Assembly: GCF_002205635.1 (NCBI RefSeq)
Contig: NZ_NISJ01000006.1
Coordinates: forward strand, 124,001-188,000
Source: Sphingopyxis witflariensis
GTDB lineage: Bacteria > Pseudomonadota > Alphaproteobacteria > Sphingomonadales > Sphingomonadaceae
Length of the DNA stretch: 64,000 nt
Direction: 5' to 3'
Shown here: positions 35,417 to 43,710 of the stretch, in pieces
Layout of the letters: every line of letters starts with the position of its first letter
How positions within the stretch are numbered: position 1 is the first letter of the stretch
Translations under genes and position numbers: made by a program
The notes under the pieces: model-generated
Told to the model about the DNA's origin: nothing
Database searches by the model: none
Seen by the model: the letters and a program-made list of their open reading frames with translations, nothing else

Positions 35417-36860
35417 TGGTCGCCTCCTCATGATCGCGTGGCAATGTATCGGGATCGCCCGGATTCTGGGACGGGCCTGGCGTGATGCCAGCTGTACGGA
35501 TCGGCCCCTTGTCGCCACGCTTGACCCCGACTTCGCCCGTATGGGGCGGTTTGTGCATCAGGTGCAGGATGTACCAGACACCCGCGCCGAAAACCGCGAA
35601 GTAGACGACCACGAAAGCAAGGAGAGAGGCAGCAACAGCGGGCGCATCGAGCGGGCTTGCCGCATCCGCCGTTCGTAGCAGGTTGTAGATTACATAAGGT
35701 TGGCGACCGACTTCGGTGGTGATCCATCCGGCGATGACCGCGACGAACCCGCTGGGCGCCATGACCAGAGCCGCGCGGTGCAGCATGGGCCTGTCGTAGA
35801 GTTTTTTGCGGAAGCGTGCCACCAGGCTCCACAGCCCTAGACCGAGCATCGCGAAGCCAATGCCCACCATTATGCGGAAGGACCAGAAAACGATGCCGAC
35901 CGGCGGTTCCTCGTCGTCCGGGATCGTATCCAGTCCCGCCAGCGGAGCGTTAAGGTCGTGCTTCAGGATAAGTGAGGATGCCTTCGGAACTTCGATTGCG
36001 TAGTCCACTCGTTTTTCCTCGCTGTTCGGAATTCCGAACAGGATAAGCGGCGCGCCATCAGGGTGGCTCTCGAAATGCCCCTCCATCGCCATGACCTTCT
36101 GCGGCTGATGCTCCAACGTGTTGAGCCCGTGCATGTCGCCCGCAAAGATCTGGATAGGTGCGACGATGGTCGCCATCCACATGGCCATTGAGAACATTTT
36201 GCGTGCGTGGGCGTTCGTCCGGTCCTTCAGCAGATGCCATGCCCCGACCCCGCCGACCACGAAGGCGGTCGTGAGATAGGCCGCGATAACCGTGTGAACG
36301 AGGCGGTAGGGGAAGCTCGGATTGAACACGATATCCCACCAGCTTTCGCCCGGCAGGTATTGGCCGCTCGCGCCGATTTCGTAGCCTACGGGTGTCTGCA
36401 TCCAGCTGTTGACCGACAGAATCCAGAAGGCGCTGATGAATGTGCCCAGCGCGACCATCAGCGTGGCTGCGAAGTGCAACTTCTTGCCGACCTTGTTCAT
36501 GCCGAACAGCATGACCCCCAGGAAGCCTGCTTCGAGGAAGAAGGCTGTCAGGACCTCATAGGCCATCAGTGGCCCGATCACAGGTCCGGCGATATCGGAA
36601 AAGACCGACCAGTTTGTCCCGAACTGGTAGGACATGACGATACCCGACACGACACCCATAGCGAAGGCGATCGCAAAGATTTTCAGCCAATATTTGAACA
36701 GGTCGAGATAGATCGTCTTGCCGGTCTTGAGCCACAGCCCTTCCAGAACGGCAAGATAGCTGGCTAGTCCGATCGAAAAAGCCGGAAAGATGAAGTGGAA
36801 GCTTACCGTAAAGGCGAACTGGATGCGGGCCAACAACAAGGCGTCGAATTGCTCAAACAT
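35406..36860 (-). CDS. cioA: Cytochrome bd (CIO-type) ubiquinol oxidase subunit I
   Basis: A 484-aa heme-bearing subunit. Heme ligands can be placed: His in FTVSFHFIFPAFSIG (b595/d), His in VGGVGAWHLLKDR (b558) and Met in FRIMVGIGFAML. The quinol loop is short (the motif GWITTEVGRQPYVIYNLLRT follows soon after), which places it with cyanide-insensitive CIO oxidases rather than E. coli CydA. Bd oxidases resist sulfide and cyanide. It is 3 bp downstream of the small HTH gene. Confidence 0.94.
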   Translation of the reverse strand: MFEQFDALLLARIQFAFTVSFHFIFPAFSIGLASYLAVLEGLWLKTGKTIYLDLFKYWLKIFAIAFAMGVVSGIVMSYQFGTNWSVFSDIAGPVIGPLMAYEVLTAFFLEAGFLGVMLFGMNKVGKKLHFAATLMVALGTFISAFWILSVNSWMQTPVGYEIGASGQYLPGESWWDIVFNPSFPYRLVHTVIAAYLTTAFVVGGVGAWHLLKDRTNAHARKMFSMAMWMATIVAPIQIFAGDMHGLNTLEHQPQKVMAMEGHFESHPDGAPLILFGIPNSEEKRVDYAIEVPKASSLILKHDLNAPLAGLDTIPDDEEPPVGIVFWSFRIMVGIGFAMLGLGLWSLVARFRKKLYDRPMLHRAALVMAPSGFVAVIAGWITTEVGRQPYVIYNLLRTADAASPLDAPAVAASLLAFVVVYFAVFGAGVWYILHLMHKPPHTGEVGVKRGDKGPIRTAGITPGPSQNPGDPDTLPRDHEEATNGR

Positions 36861-36863
36861 GAT

Positions 36864-37019
36864 CTATCCGTTTTGCTTGTCGGCGCTTGCCCTGCGCCAG
36901 CGGTAGAACGTCTTTTCTGAAATCTCGATTTCCCGGCAGCTCTCGCAGACCCATTTCCCGGACGCGATCAGAGCCTCGATCTCGCGGCAGCGCGCATCCT
37001 TGTTGGATAGGGCGGGCAT
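36864..37019 (-). CDS. 51-aa HTH-like small protein between sulP and cioA
   Basis: A short gene, MPALSNKDARCREIEALIAS to the stop at 36864. Its ATG overlaps the SulP stop (TGATG) and its stop is 3 bp before cioA, so it is translated within the operon. The segment CREIEISEKTFYRWRRA looks like a helix-turn-helix of the transposase-OrfA type, with two more cysteines (ARCRE, VCESC). It could be a tiny DNA-binding or redox-sensing protein. No known family recognised. Confidence 0.65.
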   Translation of the reverse strand: MPALSNKDARCREIEALIASGKWVCESCREIEISEKTFYRWRRASADKQNG

Positions 37020-38878
37020 CAGATCATTCCCCTCGCGGCGTCTGCGATAGGCTCCGCGGGTATGCCGCCATTGACCGCAAGTTCGCGGAAAGCGCGGTTT
37101 TGCGACAGGAAGACTTGGCCATTCAATTCCTCGACGAAATGCGTCCGCTTCAGCCGGTCCATGACCGGTCCCTTCACTTCTGAAAGGTGCAGGCCGATCC
37201 CGGCGTCGGTGAGGCGGTGGTTGATGGCTTCCAGGCTCTCGAGGCCTGAAGCATCGATTTCGTTCACCGCGCTACACATCAGGATCACGTGGCGCACATC
37301 AGGGCGATCAGCGATCTCCTCCAACACATATTCTTCCAGCCAGCGTGCGTTGAGATAGGTCAGGCTTTCGTCGATCCGGATCGAAAGGACATGCGGCACC
37401 GTGAAGACCTTGTGCCGATCGACATTGCGGAAGTGTTCGGTTTCAGGAACGCGGCCGACGATGGCGGCATGCGGCCGGCTCGCTCTCCAGAGATAGAGCA
37501 GCAGGCCCACTCCGACTCCCGCGATCACGCCCATCTCGACACCCGCGAGCAGCGTGATGACAATCGTCACCATATGCGCGGCGAAATCGGCCTTCGAATA
37601 GTTCCATAATTGCCTTGGTGTCTTGAGGTCGACAAGGCTGAGGACTGCGACAATGATTGTGGCAGCCAGGGTTGCGATGGGCAGGTTGAATAGGAGCGGC
37701 GTGAGGAATAGGCCGGCCAGCGCTATGCCTACGGCGGTGTAGGCCCCAGCCGCCGGGGTCTCCGCACCGGCGTCGAAATTGACGACTGAGCGGGCGAAAC
37801 CGCCGGTGACGGGATATCCGCCGGAAAAAGCGCTGGCGATGTTGGAGGCACCAAGCCCGATCAGTTCCTGGTTCGGCGCTATCCGCTGGCGCCGCTTTGC
37901 CGCGAGGGTCTGCGCTACGGACACGCTTTCGACGAAGCCGATGATCGAGATCAGCAGTGCTGGCACCCAAAGCTGGCCGATGAGGCCGGGATCGGTGGAA
38001 GGCAGGGCAAAGGGCGGGAGGCCTTGCGGGATCGCGCCCACCAGATTGACGCCGCGCTCTCCGAGATCGAATGCAATGACGGCCAGGATCGTGAGAACGA
38101 CGGCTACGACCGGCCCTGCCTTGGCCGATATGTCCGCCGCGCGAGGACTGAGGCCCAGTTTGACCAGCGCGGGCTTCAGGCCCTTGCGGACCCAGAACAG
38201 GAACAGGGTTGCGGGAATGCCGATGGTCAGTGTCGGAAGGCTGATCGCGTCGATAGAGGAGGTCAGCCCCCGCAGCATTTGCGGCCAAGTGTCGCCACCG
38301 GCCGATACGCCGAGGATGTGCTTAAGCTGGCTGGTCGCGATCAGGATACCGCTGGCGGTGATGAAGCCGCTGATGACCGGGTGGGACAGCAGGTTGGCGA
38401 GGAAACCCATGCGAAGGAAACCGAGCACCGCAAGCATCACACCCGATAGCGCCGCCAGGGTGATTGCCGCTTCGAGATAGAGCGCGGTGCCTTGCGCAGC
38501 CACTGCCCCCGCCGCGCTGGCCGTCATCAGCGAAACGACGGCAACAGGCCCGACCGCGAGCGTGCGGCTTGTGCCGAAGATGGCATAGGCCACCAGTGGC
38601 AGGATCGAGGCATAGAGGCCGACCACCGGCGGCAGTCCCGCGAGTAGCGCATAGGCGAGGCTCTGCGGGATCAGCATGATCGTGACGATGACCGCTGCGA
38701 CCAGATCGTTGGTCAGAACCGATCCATTATAGGTGCGGCCCCATTCAAGGACGGGTAGGTATTGCGACAACAGCCCGGGCTTGCGCTGGCGCGTCAAGCC
38801 GGACGGCTTGGAAACCGTATCGGAGGTGCTGTCGTCCACGGTTACGCCGCCTTCTTGATCTGCGGTTTGACCAACCAC
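37019..38878 (-). CDS. SulP-family anion transporter with STAS domain
   Basis: A 619-aa permease. The sulfate-transporter core has many helices (VTIMLIPQSLAYALLAGLPP, LGASNIASAFSGGYPVTGGF) and is followed by a C-terminal STAS domain (VILMCSAVNEIDASGLESL). It would move sulfate, sulfite or another anion. The start is uncertain: ATG 38878 overlaps the upstream SQR gene by 37 bp, and a GTG at 38839 just after its stop is an alternative. Between SQR and the oxidase genes it probably handles products of sulfide oxidation. Confidence 0.9.
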   Translation of the reverse strand: MVGQTADQEGGVTVDDSTSDTVSKPSGLTRQRKPGLLSQYLPVLEWGRTYNGSVLTNDLVAAVIVTIMLIPQSLAYALLAGLPPVVGLYASILPLVAYAIFGTSRTLAVGPVAVVSLMTASAAGAVAAQGTALYLEAAITLAALSGVMLAVLGFLRMGFLANLLSHPVISGFITASGILIATSQLKHILGVSAGGDTWPQMLRGLTSSIDAISLPTLTIGIPATLFLFWVRKGLKPALVKLGLSPRAADISAKAGPVVAVVLTILAVIAFDLGERGVNLVGAIPQGLPPFALPSTDPGLIGQLWVPALLISIIGFVESVSVAQTLAAKRRQRIAPNQELIGLGASNIASAFSGGYPVTGGFARSVVNFDAGAETPAAGAYTAVGIALAGLFLTPLLFNLPIATLAATIIVAVLSLVDLKTPRQLWNYSKADFAAHMVTIVITLLAGVEMGVIAGVGVGLLLYLWRASRPHAAIVGRVPETEHFRNVDRHKVFTVPHVLSIRIDESLTYLNARWLEEYVLEEIADRPDVRHVILMCSAVNEIDASGLESLEAINHRLTDAGIGLHLSEVKGPVMDRLKRTHFVEELNGQVFLSQNRAFRELAVNGGIPAEPIADAARGMI

Positions 38879-40074
38879 TCATGCCCTTTGAGCATGCCGT
38901 TCCAGTATATCCATGGCAGTGCCTTTGATTTCAGAAGCCAGCTCAGCGTGCGGGGTCGTGTGCCGTCGATCAACCAGTTCGGGAAGCTGGGCAGGAGTTT
39001 TCCATCATAGCCGAATTCGGCGAGTACGACTTTTCCGCGTTCAACAGTCAGCGGGCATGAGCCATATCCATCGTAGTCCGCGACGGGCTCCTTTGCGTCC
39101 AGCGCGGCGAGCGCATTGACCGCAACGATCGGCGCCTGCTTTCGCGCAGCAGCTGCGGTCTTTGCGTTGGGCGTGGACCCGGCATCGCCTGCGCCGAAAA
39201 CATTGGAGTAGCGGACGTGCTGGAGCGTGAACTTGTCGATATCGACGAAGCCGCTGTCTGCGTTGGCAAGCGGGCTGTCGGCGACAAACTGCGGGGCAAC
39301 CTGCGGAGGCACCGCGTGAAGCATGTCGAATTCGACAGTTTCCTCACCAGCTTCGGTTTTGAAAACAGCCTTCTGACCGGGCCCGTCCACAGAGATCAGC
39401 GTCTGATTGAGTTTCAGGTCGATGCCGTATTTCTCGACATACTCCATCAGCGCTGGGACGTATTCCTTGACGCCGAACAACACGCCACCGGCGTTGCGAA
39501 ATTCGACATCGATGTTGTTCAGGACGCCGCGATCCATCCATGCGTCGCAGGCCAGATACATCGCCTTTTGCGGTGCGCCGGCGCATTTGATCGGCATGGA
39601 CGGTTGATGGAAGATCGCCCTACCAGACTTGAGATTGCGGACCAGTTCCCAGGTGTAAGGCGCTAGATCATAACGATAATTGGACGTGACCCCATTCTTG
39701 CCGAGCGCGCTCTCCAATCCTTCGATCTTTTCCCACGCTAGGCGAATGCCGGGTGTTACAATGAGTATTTTGTAGGCAATGGTGCTGCCATCAGCGAGCG
39801 TGACTTGATTGTTTTCCGGCTGAAAGGAGGCCGCAGCCTGCCGCAGCCATGTCGCACGGTCAGGCATGACGCTGGACATATCGCGCCGCGTGACCGGGGC
39901 GTCAAAGACGCCGCCGCCCACCATGGTCCAGCCCGGTTGGTAATAGTGATCCTCGCTGGGCTCGATGATCGCGAGGTCGAGCGAAGGACGTCGTTTCAGC
40001 ATCGACGAAGCGGTCGCGATCCCTGCCGAACCTCCGCCTATTATGACGACTTCGTGTTGCAGCTTCTGTGCCAT
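38842..40074 (-). CDS. sqr: Sulfide:quinone oxidoreductase, type II
   Basis: A 410-aa FAD enzyme that oxidises sulfide and reduces quinone. FAD loop: VVIIGGGSAGIATASSM. The two redox cysteines match the mitochondrial SQOR type: MPIKCAGAPQKAMYLAC and YDGYGSCPLTVERGKVVLAE. FAD-binding end: FGAGDAGSTPNAKTAAA. The start MAQKLQHEVVIIG has ctggagag upstream. It makes glutathione persulfide for the dioxygenases and feeds quinol to the bd oxidase of the same operon. Confidence 0.94.
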   Translation of the reverse strand: MAQKLQHEVVIIGGGSAGIATASSMLKRRPSLDLAIIEPSEDHYYQPGWTMVGGGVFDAPVTRRDMSSVMPDRATWLRQAAASFQPENNQVTLADGSTIAYKILIVTPGIRLAWEKIEGLESALGKNGVTSNYRYDLAPYTWELVRNLKSGRAIFHQPSMPIKCAGAPQKAMYLACDAWMDRGVLNNIDVEFRNAGGVLFGVKEYVPALMEYVEKYGIDLKLNQTLISVDGPGQKAVFKTEAGEETVEFDMLHAVPPQVAPQFVADSPLANADSGFVDIDKFTLQHVRYSNVFGAGDAGSTPNAKTAAAARKQAPIVAVNALAALDAKEPVADYDGYGSCPLTVERGKVVLAEFGYDGKLLPSFPNWLIDGTRPRTLSWLLKSKALPWIYWNGMLKGHEWLVKPQIKKAA

Positions 40075-40099
40075 GACAAACTCTCCAGTAATTTTCTGA

Positions 40100-40513
40100 T
40101 TATTGGTCGAGCCGTTCGCGCAGGGCGGACAGATCGTAGCCCGCGCGCTGTGCACGTTCGATGCGCTCATCGGCGCTTGCATTTTCGACGTTCGCGAGCG
40201 CATCGAGCGTGATTGAGCGTGTGCCGGTGCGGCAATAGGCCAGCACCTTGCCATCCGCCTTTTCGCGAACCTTGGCGAAGGCTCTGACCGCGACTTCGGG
40301 AAACTCGCCGCCTGTAACCGGAATGTGATGAAAGGCTAGGCCTGCGACCTCTGCGGCATCTCGCATCGTCGCGACAGTAGGTTGGCCGGGTTCTTCGCGG
40401 TCGAGCCTGTTGCAGATGACTGTGTCGTAACCGGCCTCGGTCAGTTTCTGCAAGTCGTCGGGCCGGAGTTGGGGCGAGACCGCGAATGTCTCGGTCACAT
40501 TTGCGAGCTTCAT
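40100..40513 (-). CDS. DUF442 (TIGR01244) sulfurtransferase/phosphatase-like protein
   Basis: A 137-aa protein of the DUF442 family, a rhodanese- or phosphatase-like fold. The catalytic loop is AYCRTGTRSITL (C-x5-R). The N-terminus is VTETFAVSPQLRPDDLQKL. In BigR-regulated operons this domain is usually fused to a metallo-beta-lactamase dioxygenase (Blh); here the dioxygenase is a separate gene upstream. The ATG overlaps the stop of the YedE-like gene. Confidence 0.88.
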   Translation of the reverse strand: MKLANVTETFAVSPQLRPDDLQKLTEAGYDTVICNRLDREEPGQPTVATMRDAAEVAGLAFHHIPVTGGEFPEVAVRAFAKVREKADGKVLAYCRTGTRSITLDALANVENASADERIERAQRAGYDLSALRERLDQ

Positions 40514-40932
40514 GATGAGGCACCTTCCGCAATCCGCACGGCTGCCATGCCGGCAAGCATTGCAATGACAAAGATCGCGGCAGCCGCAGGTTCGATGACG
40601 AGCGCAGCAATGCCCGGCCCCGGGCACAGCCCAGCGATCCCCCAGCCGACTCCGAAGAGAACGGCACCGCCTATCAGGCGCGGGGTCAGATCCGATTTCG
40701 TTGGCAGGTGAAACTGCTCGGCGATGATGGGTTCCGCCATGCGCGGCACGATACGCCAGGCGATGGCCATCACGATCACCGCACCGCCCATGACGAAGGC
40801 GAGCGTTGGATCCCAATCACCAAAGATGTCAAGAAACCCGCGCACACGTGCCGGATCGGTCATCCCGCCTAGTGCGAGACCCGCGCCGAACAAGGTGCCG
40901 GAAGCGAGGGACGCAATACCAGTGCGCATCAT
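40510..40932 (-). CDS. YeeE/YedE-family membrane protein (DUF6691), half 2
   Basis: A 140-aa protein with four or so helices: GTLFGAGLALGGMTDPARV, LAFVMGGAVIVMAIAWRI, FGVGWGIAGLCPGPGIAAL and AIFVIAMLAGMAAV. The motif GLCPGP carries the Cys typical of YeeE/YedE transporters of thiosulfate or other sulfur compounds. It overlaps its partner (40929-40932), and the two small proteins together equal one full-length YeeE. Confidence 0.9.
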   Translation of the reverse strand: MMRTGIASLASGTLFGAGLALGGMTDPARVRGFLDIFGDWDPTLAFVMGGAVIVMAIAWRIVPRMAEPIIAEQFHLPTKSDLTPRLIGGAVLFGVGWGIAGLCPGPGIAALVIEPAAAAIFVIAMLAGMAAVRIAEGASS

Positions 40933-41375
40933 AGCACCTCCACACCCAGAATGTTCATGATGGCGACGGTTGCGATTCCGGCTGCCATGAAGGTGATGGT
41001 CGCGACTATTGAACGGGAGGATAGTCGGCTGACACCGCAGACACCGTGGCCGCTGGTGCAGCCACTACCCAGGCGCGTCCCTATTCCTACAAGCAGTCCG
41101 GCGATTGCCAGTGTGACCGGGTTGGCAAAGCTGGCCTGAAGGCCGCCCGATGCCAGCACCACGATTAATGCACCGAGCGGAAGCCCGATAACGAACATCC
41201 ACGCGCCGCTGCGCGCGATGCCGCTACCGCCAAGTCCGACCGCCTTGGCGGCGAGCCCGGAGACGCCAGCGATCCGACCCAACGCCAGCAGCATCAGCGC
41301 GGCGGCAAGGCCAATGAGCACACCGCCCGCCAATCCGGCGAGCGGCGCGGCTTCGGGAAAACCGGGAAGCGTCAT
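40929..41375 (-). CDS. YeeE/YedE-family membrane protein, half 1
   Basis: A 148-aa protein: LAGGVLIGLAAALMLLALGRIAGVSG at the start, SGAWMFVIGLPLGAL, then LVGIGTRLGSGCTSGHGVCG with the paired-Cys motif that marks the family's sulfur channel, and STITFMA-like VATITFMAAG. It corresponds to PmpA/PmpB-type half transporters found with BigR and Blh. Its ATG lies inside the end of the dioxygenase gene. Confidence 0.9.
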   Translation of the reverse strand: MTLPGFPEAAPLAGLAGGVLIGLAAALMLLALGRIAGVSGLAAKAVGLGGSGIARSGAWMFVIGLPLGALIVVLASGGLQASFANPVTLAIAGLLVGIGTRLGSGCTSGHGVCGVSRLSSRSIVATITFMAAGIATVAIMNILGVEVL

Positions 41376-42301
41376 ACGGCGTTGACCGGAATCTTAATGT
41401 AGCTCACGCCGTTGTCTTCGGGATCGGGCAAACGTCCCCCGCGGATATTGACCTGCACCGAAGGCATGATCAGGTTCGGCATGGCGAGCGTCTTGTCGCG
41501 GGTCGTCCGCATCTTTACGAAGTCCTCTTCGCTCACCCCGTCCTTGATGTGCACGTTCTCTTCGCGCTGCTGTCGGACGGTTGTCTCCCATGCGTATTCG
41601 TCGCGGCCCGGCGCCTTGTAATCGTGGCACAGGAAGAGCCGGGTTTCGTCCGGAAGCGAGAGCAGGCGGCGGATCGAGCGATAGAGCTGATGTGCATCGC
41701 CCCCCGGGAAGTCAGCACGCGCGGTCCCGAAATCCGGCATGAAGATCGTATCACCCACGAAAGCGGCATCGCCGATGATGAAGGCCATGTCGGCAGGTGT
41801 ATGGCCGGGGACATGTAGGGCGATACCTTCCAATTCGCCGACCTTGAAGGTTTCGCCATCGTCGAACAGCTTGTCGAACTGCGACCCGTCGCGTTCAAAA
41901 TCGGTTCCCGCATTGAACAGTTTGCCAAAAACTTCCTGCACGCGGATGATATCGCGACCGATAGTAAGTTTCCCGCCGAGCCGTTCCTGCAGGTAGGGGG
42001 CGGCCGAAATATGATCTGCATGGGCGTGGGTCTCGATAAGCCAGATCACTTTCAGATTATTGGAAGTGATGTATTCGATTATCCGATCCGCAGAGCCATT
42101 CGAGGTGCGCCCGGAGGCCGCCTCGAAATCCAGTACCGAGTCGATAATCGCTGCTTCATGGGTTCTGGGATCATGCACCACATAAGATATGGTGTTCGTG
42201 GCTTCGTCAAAGAACCCCGCAATCGACGGGCGCAGGCATTTCTCGGCCTGCGCCCGTCCGATCTGTGCGGCGGCAAGCTCAAGTTTCGGATCGTCAGACA
42301 T
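41372..42301 (-). CDS. ETHE1-like persulfide dioxygenase (MBL fold)
   Basis: A 309-aa metallo-hydrolase and first gene of the operon. It has the full HxHxDH motif in WLIETHAHADHISAAPYLQ, His in LHVPGHTPADMAF, Asp in FVGDTIFMPDFGTARADFPG and a late LFLCHDYKAPGRDEY. These fit the mono-iron ETHE1/Blh group, which oxidises glutathione persulfide to sulfite. Its start faces the divergent peroxiredoxin-arsR pair across 74 bp containing a palindrome. Confidence 0.92.
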   Translation of the reverse strand: MSDDPKLELAAAQIGRAQAEKCLRPSIAGFFDEATNTISYVVHDPRTHEAAIIDSVLDFEAASGRTSNGSADRIIEYITSNNLKVIWLIETHAHADHISAAPYLQERLGGKLTIGRDIIRVQEVFGKLFNAGTDFERDGSQFDKLFDDGETFKVGELEGIALHVPGHTPADMAFIIGDAAFVGDTIFMPDFGTARADFPGGDAHQLYRSIRRLLSLPDETRLFLCHDYKAPGRDEYAWETTVRQQREENVHIKDGVSEEDFVKMRTTRDKTLAMPNLIMPSVQVNIRGGRLPDPEDNGVSYIKIPVNAV

Positions 42302-42315
42302 GACTGCATCTCCAA

Positions 42316-42336
42316 ATAATTACATAAATTAGTTAT
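42316..42336. promoter_or_regulatory. Candidate ArsR operator between the divergent operons
   Basis: In the 74-bp gap between the dioxygenase and the peroxiredoxin gene, an AT-rich palindrome reads ataatta-N7-tagttat (arms match at 6 of 7 positions). Its length and place fit an ArsR/BigR-type operator controlling both directions, with the regulator encoded at 43041. No binding data; inference from pattern and context. Confidence 0.6.
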
Positions 42337-42375
42337 ATGTGTTGCTATTCTCTTGTCAAGTGGTATGAAGGCGTG

Positions 42376-43044
42376 ATGAGTGAGATGATCGAACCTGCCG
42401 CCGAGCGAGAGGTACCCTGCGCCGGTCTGCGTATCGGAGATGTGGCTCCGGACTTTTCGGCGCGAAGCACGACCGGAGATGTTCGCCTCTCCGACTACCG
42501 AGGGCGGTGGTTGATTCTGTTCTCGCATCCCGCCGATTTTACGCCCGTCTGCACCACCGAATTCGTCGCTCTGGCTGGTTCAGCGGACGAGTTCGAAAGG
42601 CGCGACTGCGCGCTGTTGGCTCTCTCGGTGGACAGCCTGTTCTCGCATTTTGCCTGGCTGAGACTTATCCGTGATCGCTACGACATCGAAGTGCGCTTTC
42701 CGATCGTTGAGGATCCGACACTCGTAATCGGCCGGGCTTACGGGATGGTGGCGCCGCATGATAACGACAGCGCGACTGTGCGTACGACATTCTTTATCGA
42801 TCCAGCCGGGGTCATTCGCGCGATGACCTGCTATCCAGCCAACGTCGGGCGATCGACACCCGAGATGCTGCGGACCCTCGATGCGCTCCAGGCAGTCGAT
42901 GACGGTCCCGTTCTGGCCCCTGCAAACTGGGTGCCGGGCGAGGCCTTGCTGGTTCAGCCCGATGCCTCGCTCGATAGCGTCTTCTCCGCGAAAGGCCACA
43001 CCGATTGGTTCATGAAGGAAGTCAAGCGGGGATCGCGGAAATGA
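42376..43044 (+). CDS. Peroxiredoxin (Prx6-like, multi-cysteine)
   Basis: A 222-aa peroxiredoxin. Peroxidatic Cys in HPADFTPVCTTEFV; further cysteines in VPCAGLRIGD, RRDCALLALS and MTCYPANVGR, unlike the single-Cys protein at 33432. The ATG at 42376 is used; the frame opens 39 nt earlier. It is followed by arsR with an ATGA overlap, so it is in the regulator's own operon, divergent from the sulfide operon. Confidence 0.88.
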   Translation: MSEMIEPAAEREVPCAGLRIGDVAPDFSARSTTGDVRLSDYRGRWLILFSHPADFTPVCTTEFVALAGSADEFERRDCALLALSVDSLFSHFAWLRLIRDRYDIEVRFPIVEDPTLVIGRAYGMVAPHDNDSATVRTTFFIDPAGVIRAMTCYPANVGRSTPEMLRTLDALQAVDDGPVLAPANWVPGEALLVQPDASLDSVFSAKGHTDWFMKEVKRGSRK

Positions 43045-43379
43045 CCGACGAAGAGCTGGTCGATGTTCTGAAGGCTCTCGCCCATCCGGTGCGTCTGCGT
43101 ATCATGCAGGCGCTCACTGGTGCCGAACGCAATGTGGGCGAGATCGACGAAGCTGCCGATATTGGCCAGCCGACCCTTTCCCAACACTTGGCGGTACTGC
43201 GAAATGCAGGGCTGGTAAAAACCCGCAAGGACGCCAAGCTTGTCTATTATCGGATCGACGACAGCAGGCTCGCGAAGGTCGTGAGTGCGACGGGAGGGCT
43301 CGGCGGACTGTCCGCCGGGCCGGTGCGTCAGTCGCGGCAGCCGACTCCTGGAGTAGCCAATTTTGCAAAAATGGGATAA
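43041..43379 (+). CDS. ArsR-family repressor without cysteines (BigR/SqrR context)
   Basis: A 112-aa winged-helix protein: LVDVLKALAHPVRLRIMQAL, VGEIDEAADIGQPTLSQHLA, VLRNAGLVKTRKDAKLVYYRI. By position it should be the BigR/SqrR-type sulfide-responsive repressor, but those sense persulfide with two cysteines and this protein has none from start to stop; the usual MCAL is MQAL here. It may sense something else or be a constitutive repressor. The ATG overlaps the peroxiredoxin stop. Confidence 0.88.
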   Translation: MTDEELVDVLKALAHPVRLRIMQALTGAERNVGEIDEAADIGQPTLSQHLAVLRNAGLVKTRKDAKLVYYRIDDSRLAKVVSATGGLGGLSAGPVRQSRQPTPGVANFAKMG

Positions 43380-43710
43380 TCACAGGTGAGGTGATGCCGC
43401 CTTCTTGGACAGTTTGGCGGCTGTGTTCAGCTAATCACCGTCCGCCGATAGACCTCCACCGGCCCCTGCCATCCATCCTGATGCGGACGTCGGCCTCGCG
43501 CAGAACGCTGGTGACGCGAAGCTGGTGGACGGCGATCCTCCTCGGCCTGCGTTCGGATCGGCGGATGTAATCACGTTCGAACACACCCTCACGATGTGTT
43601 CAGCACCGGACCAATCAGGGCAAATCCGACATTAAGCGAAGGCACTATCGGTGGCCTAAGTGAAGAGACACTCGAGATTCGGTGGATAACCTAATATGCC
43701 TTTCGGGCTT

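Noticed and set aside
37019..38878. SulP permease as a carbonic-anhydrase-linked bicarbonate carrier
   Set aside because: No carbonic anhydrase is encoded nearby; the sulfide operon context favours a sulfur oxyanion.
43391..43600. Minus-strand stretch resembling the tail of a site-specific recombinase
   Set aside because: Only about 50 codons, no catalytic residues; the resemblance is too weak to name.
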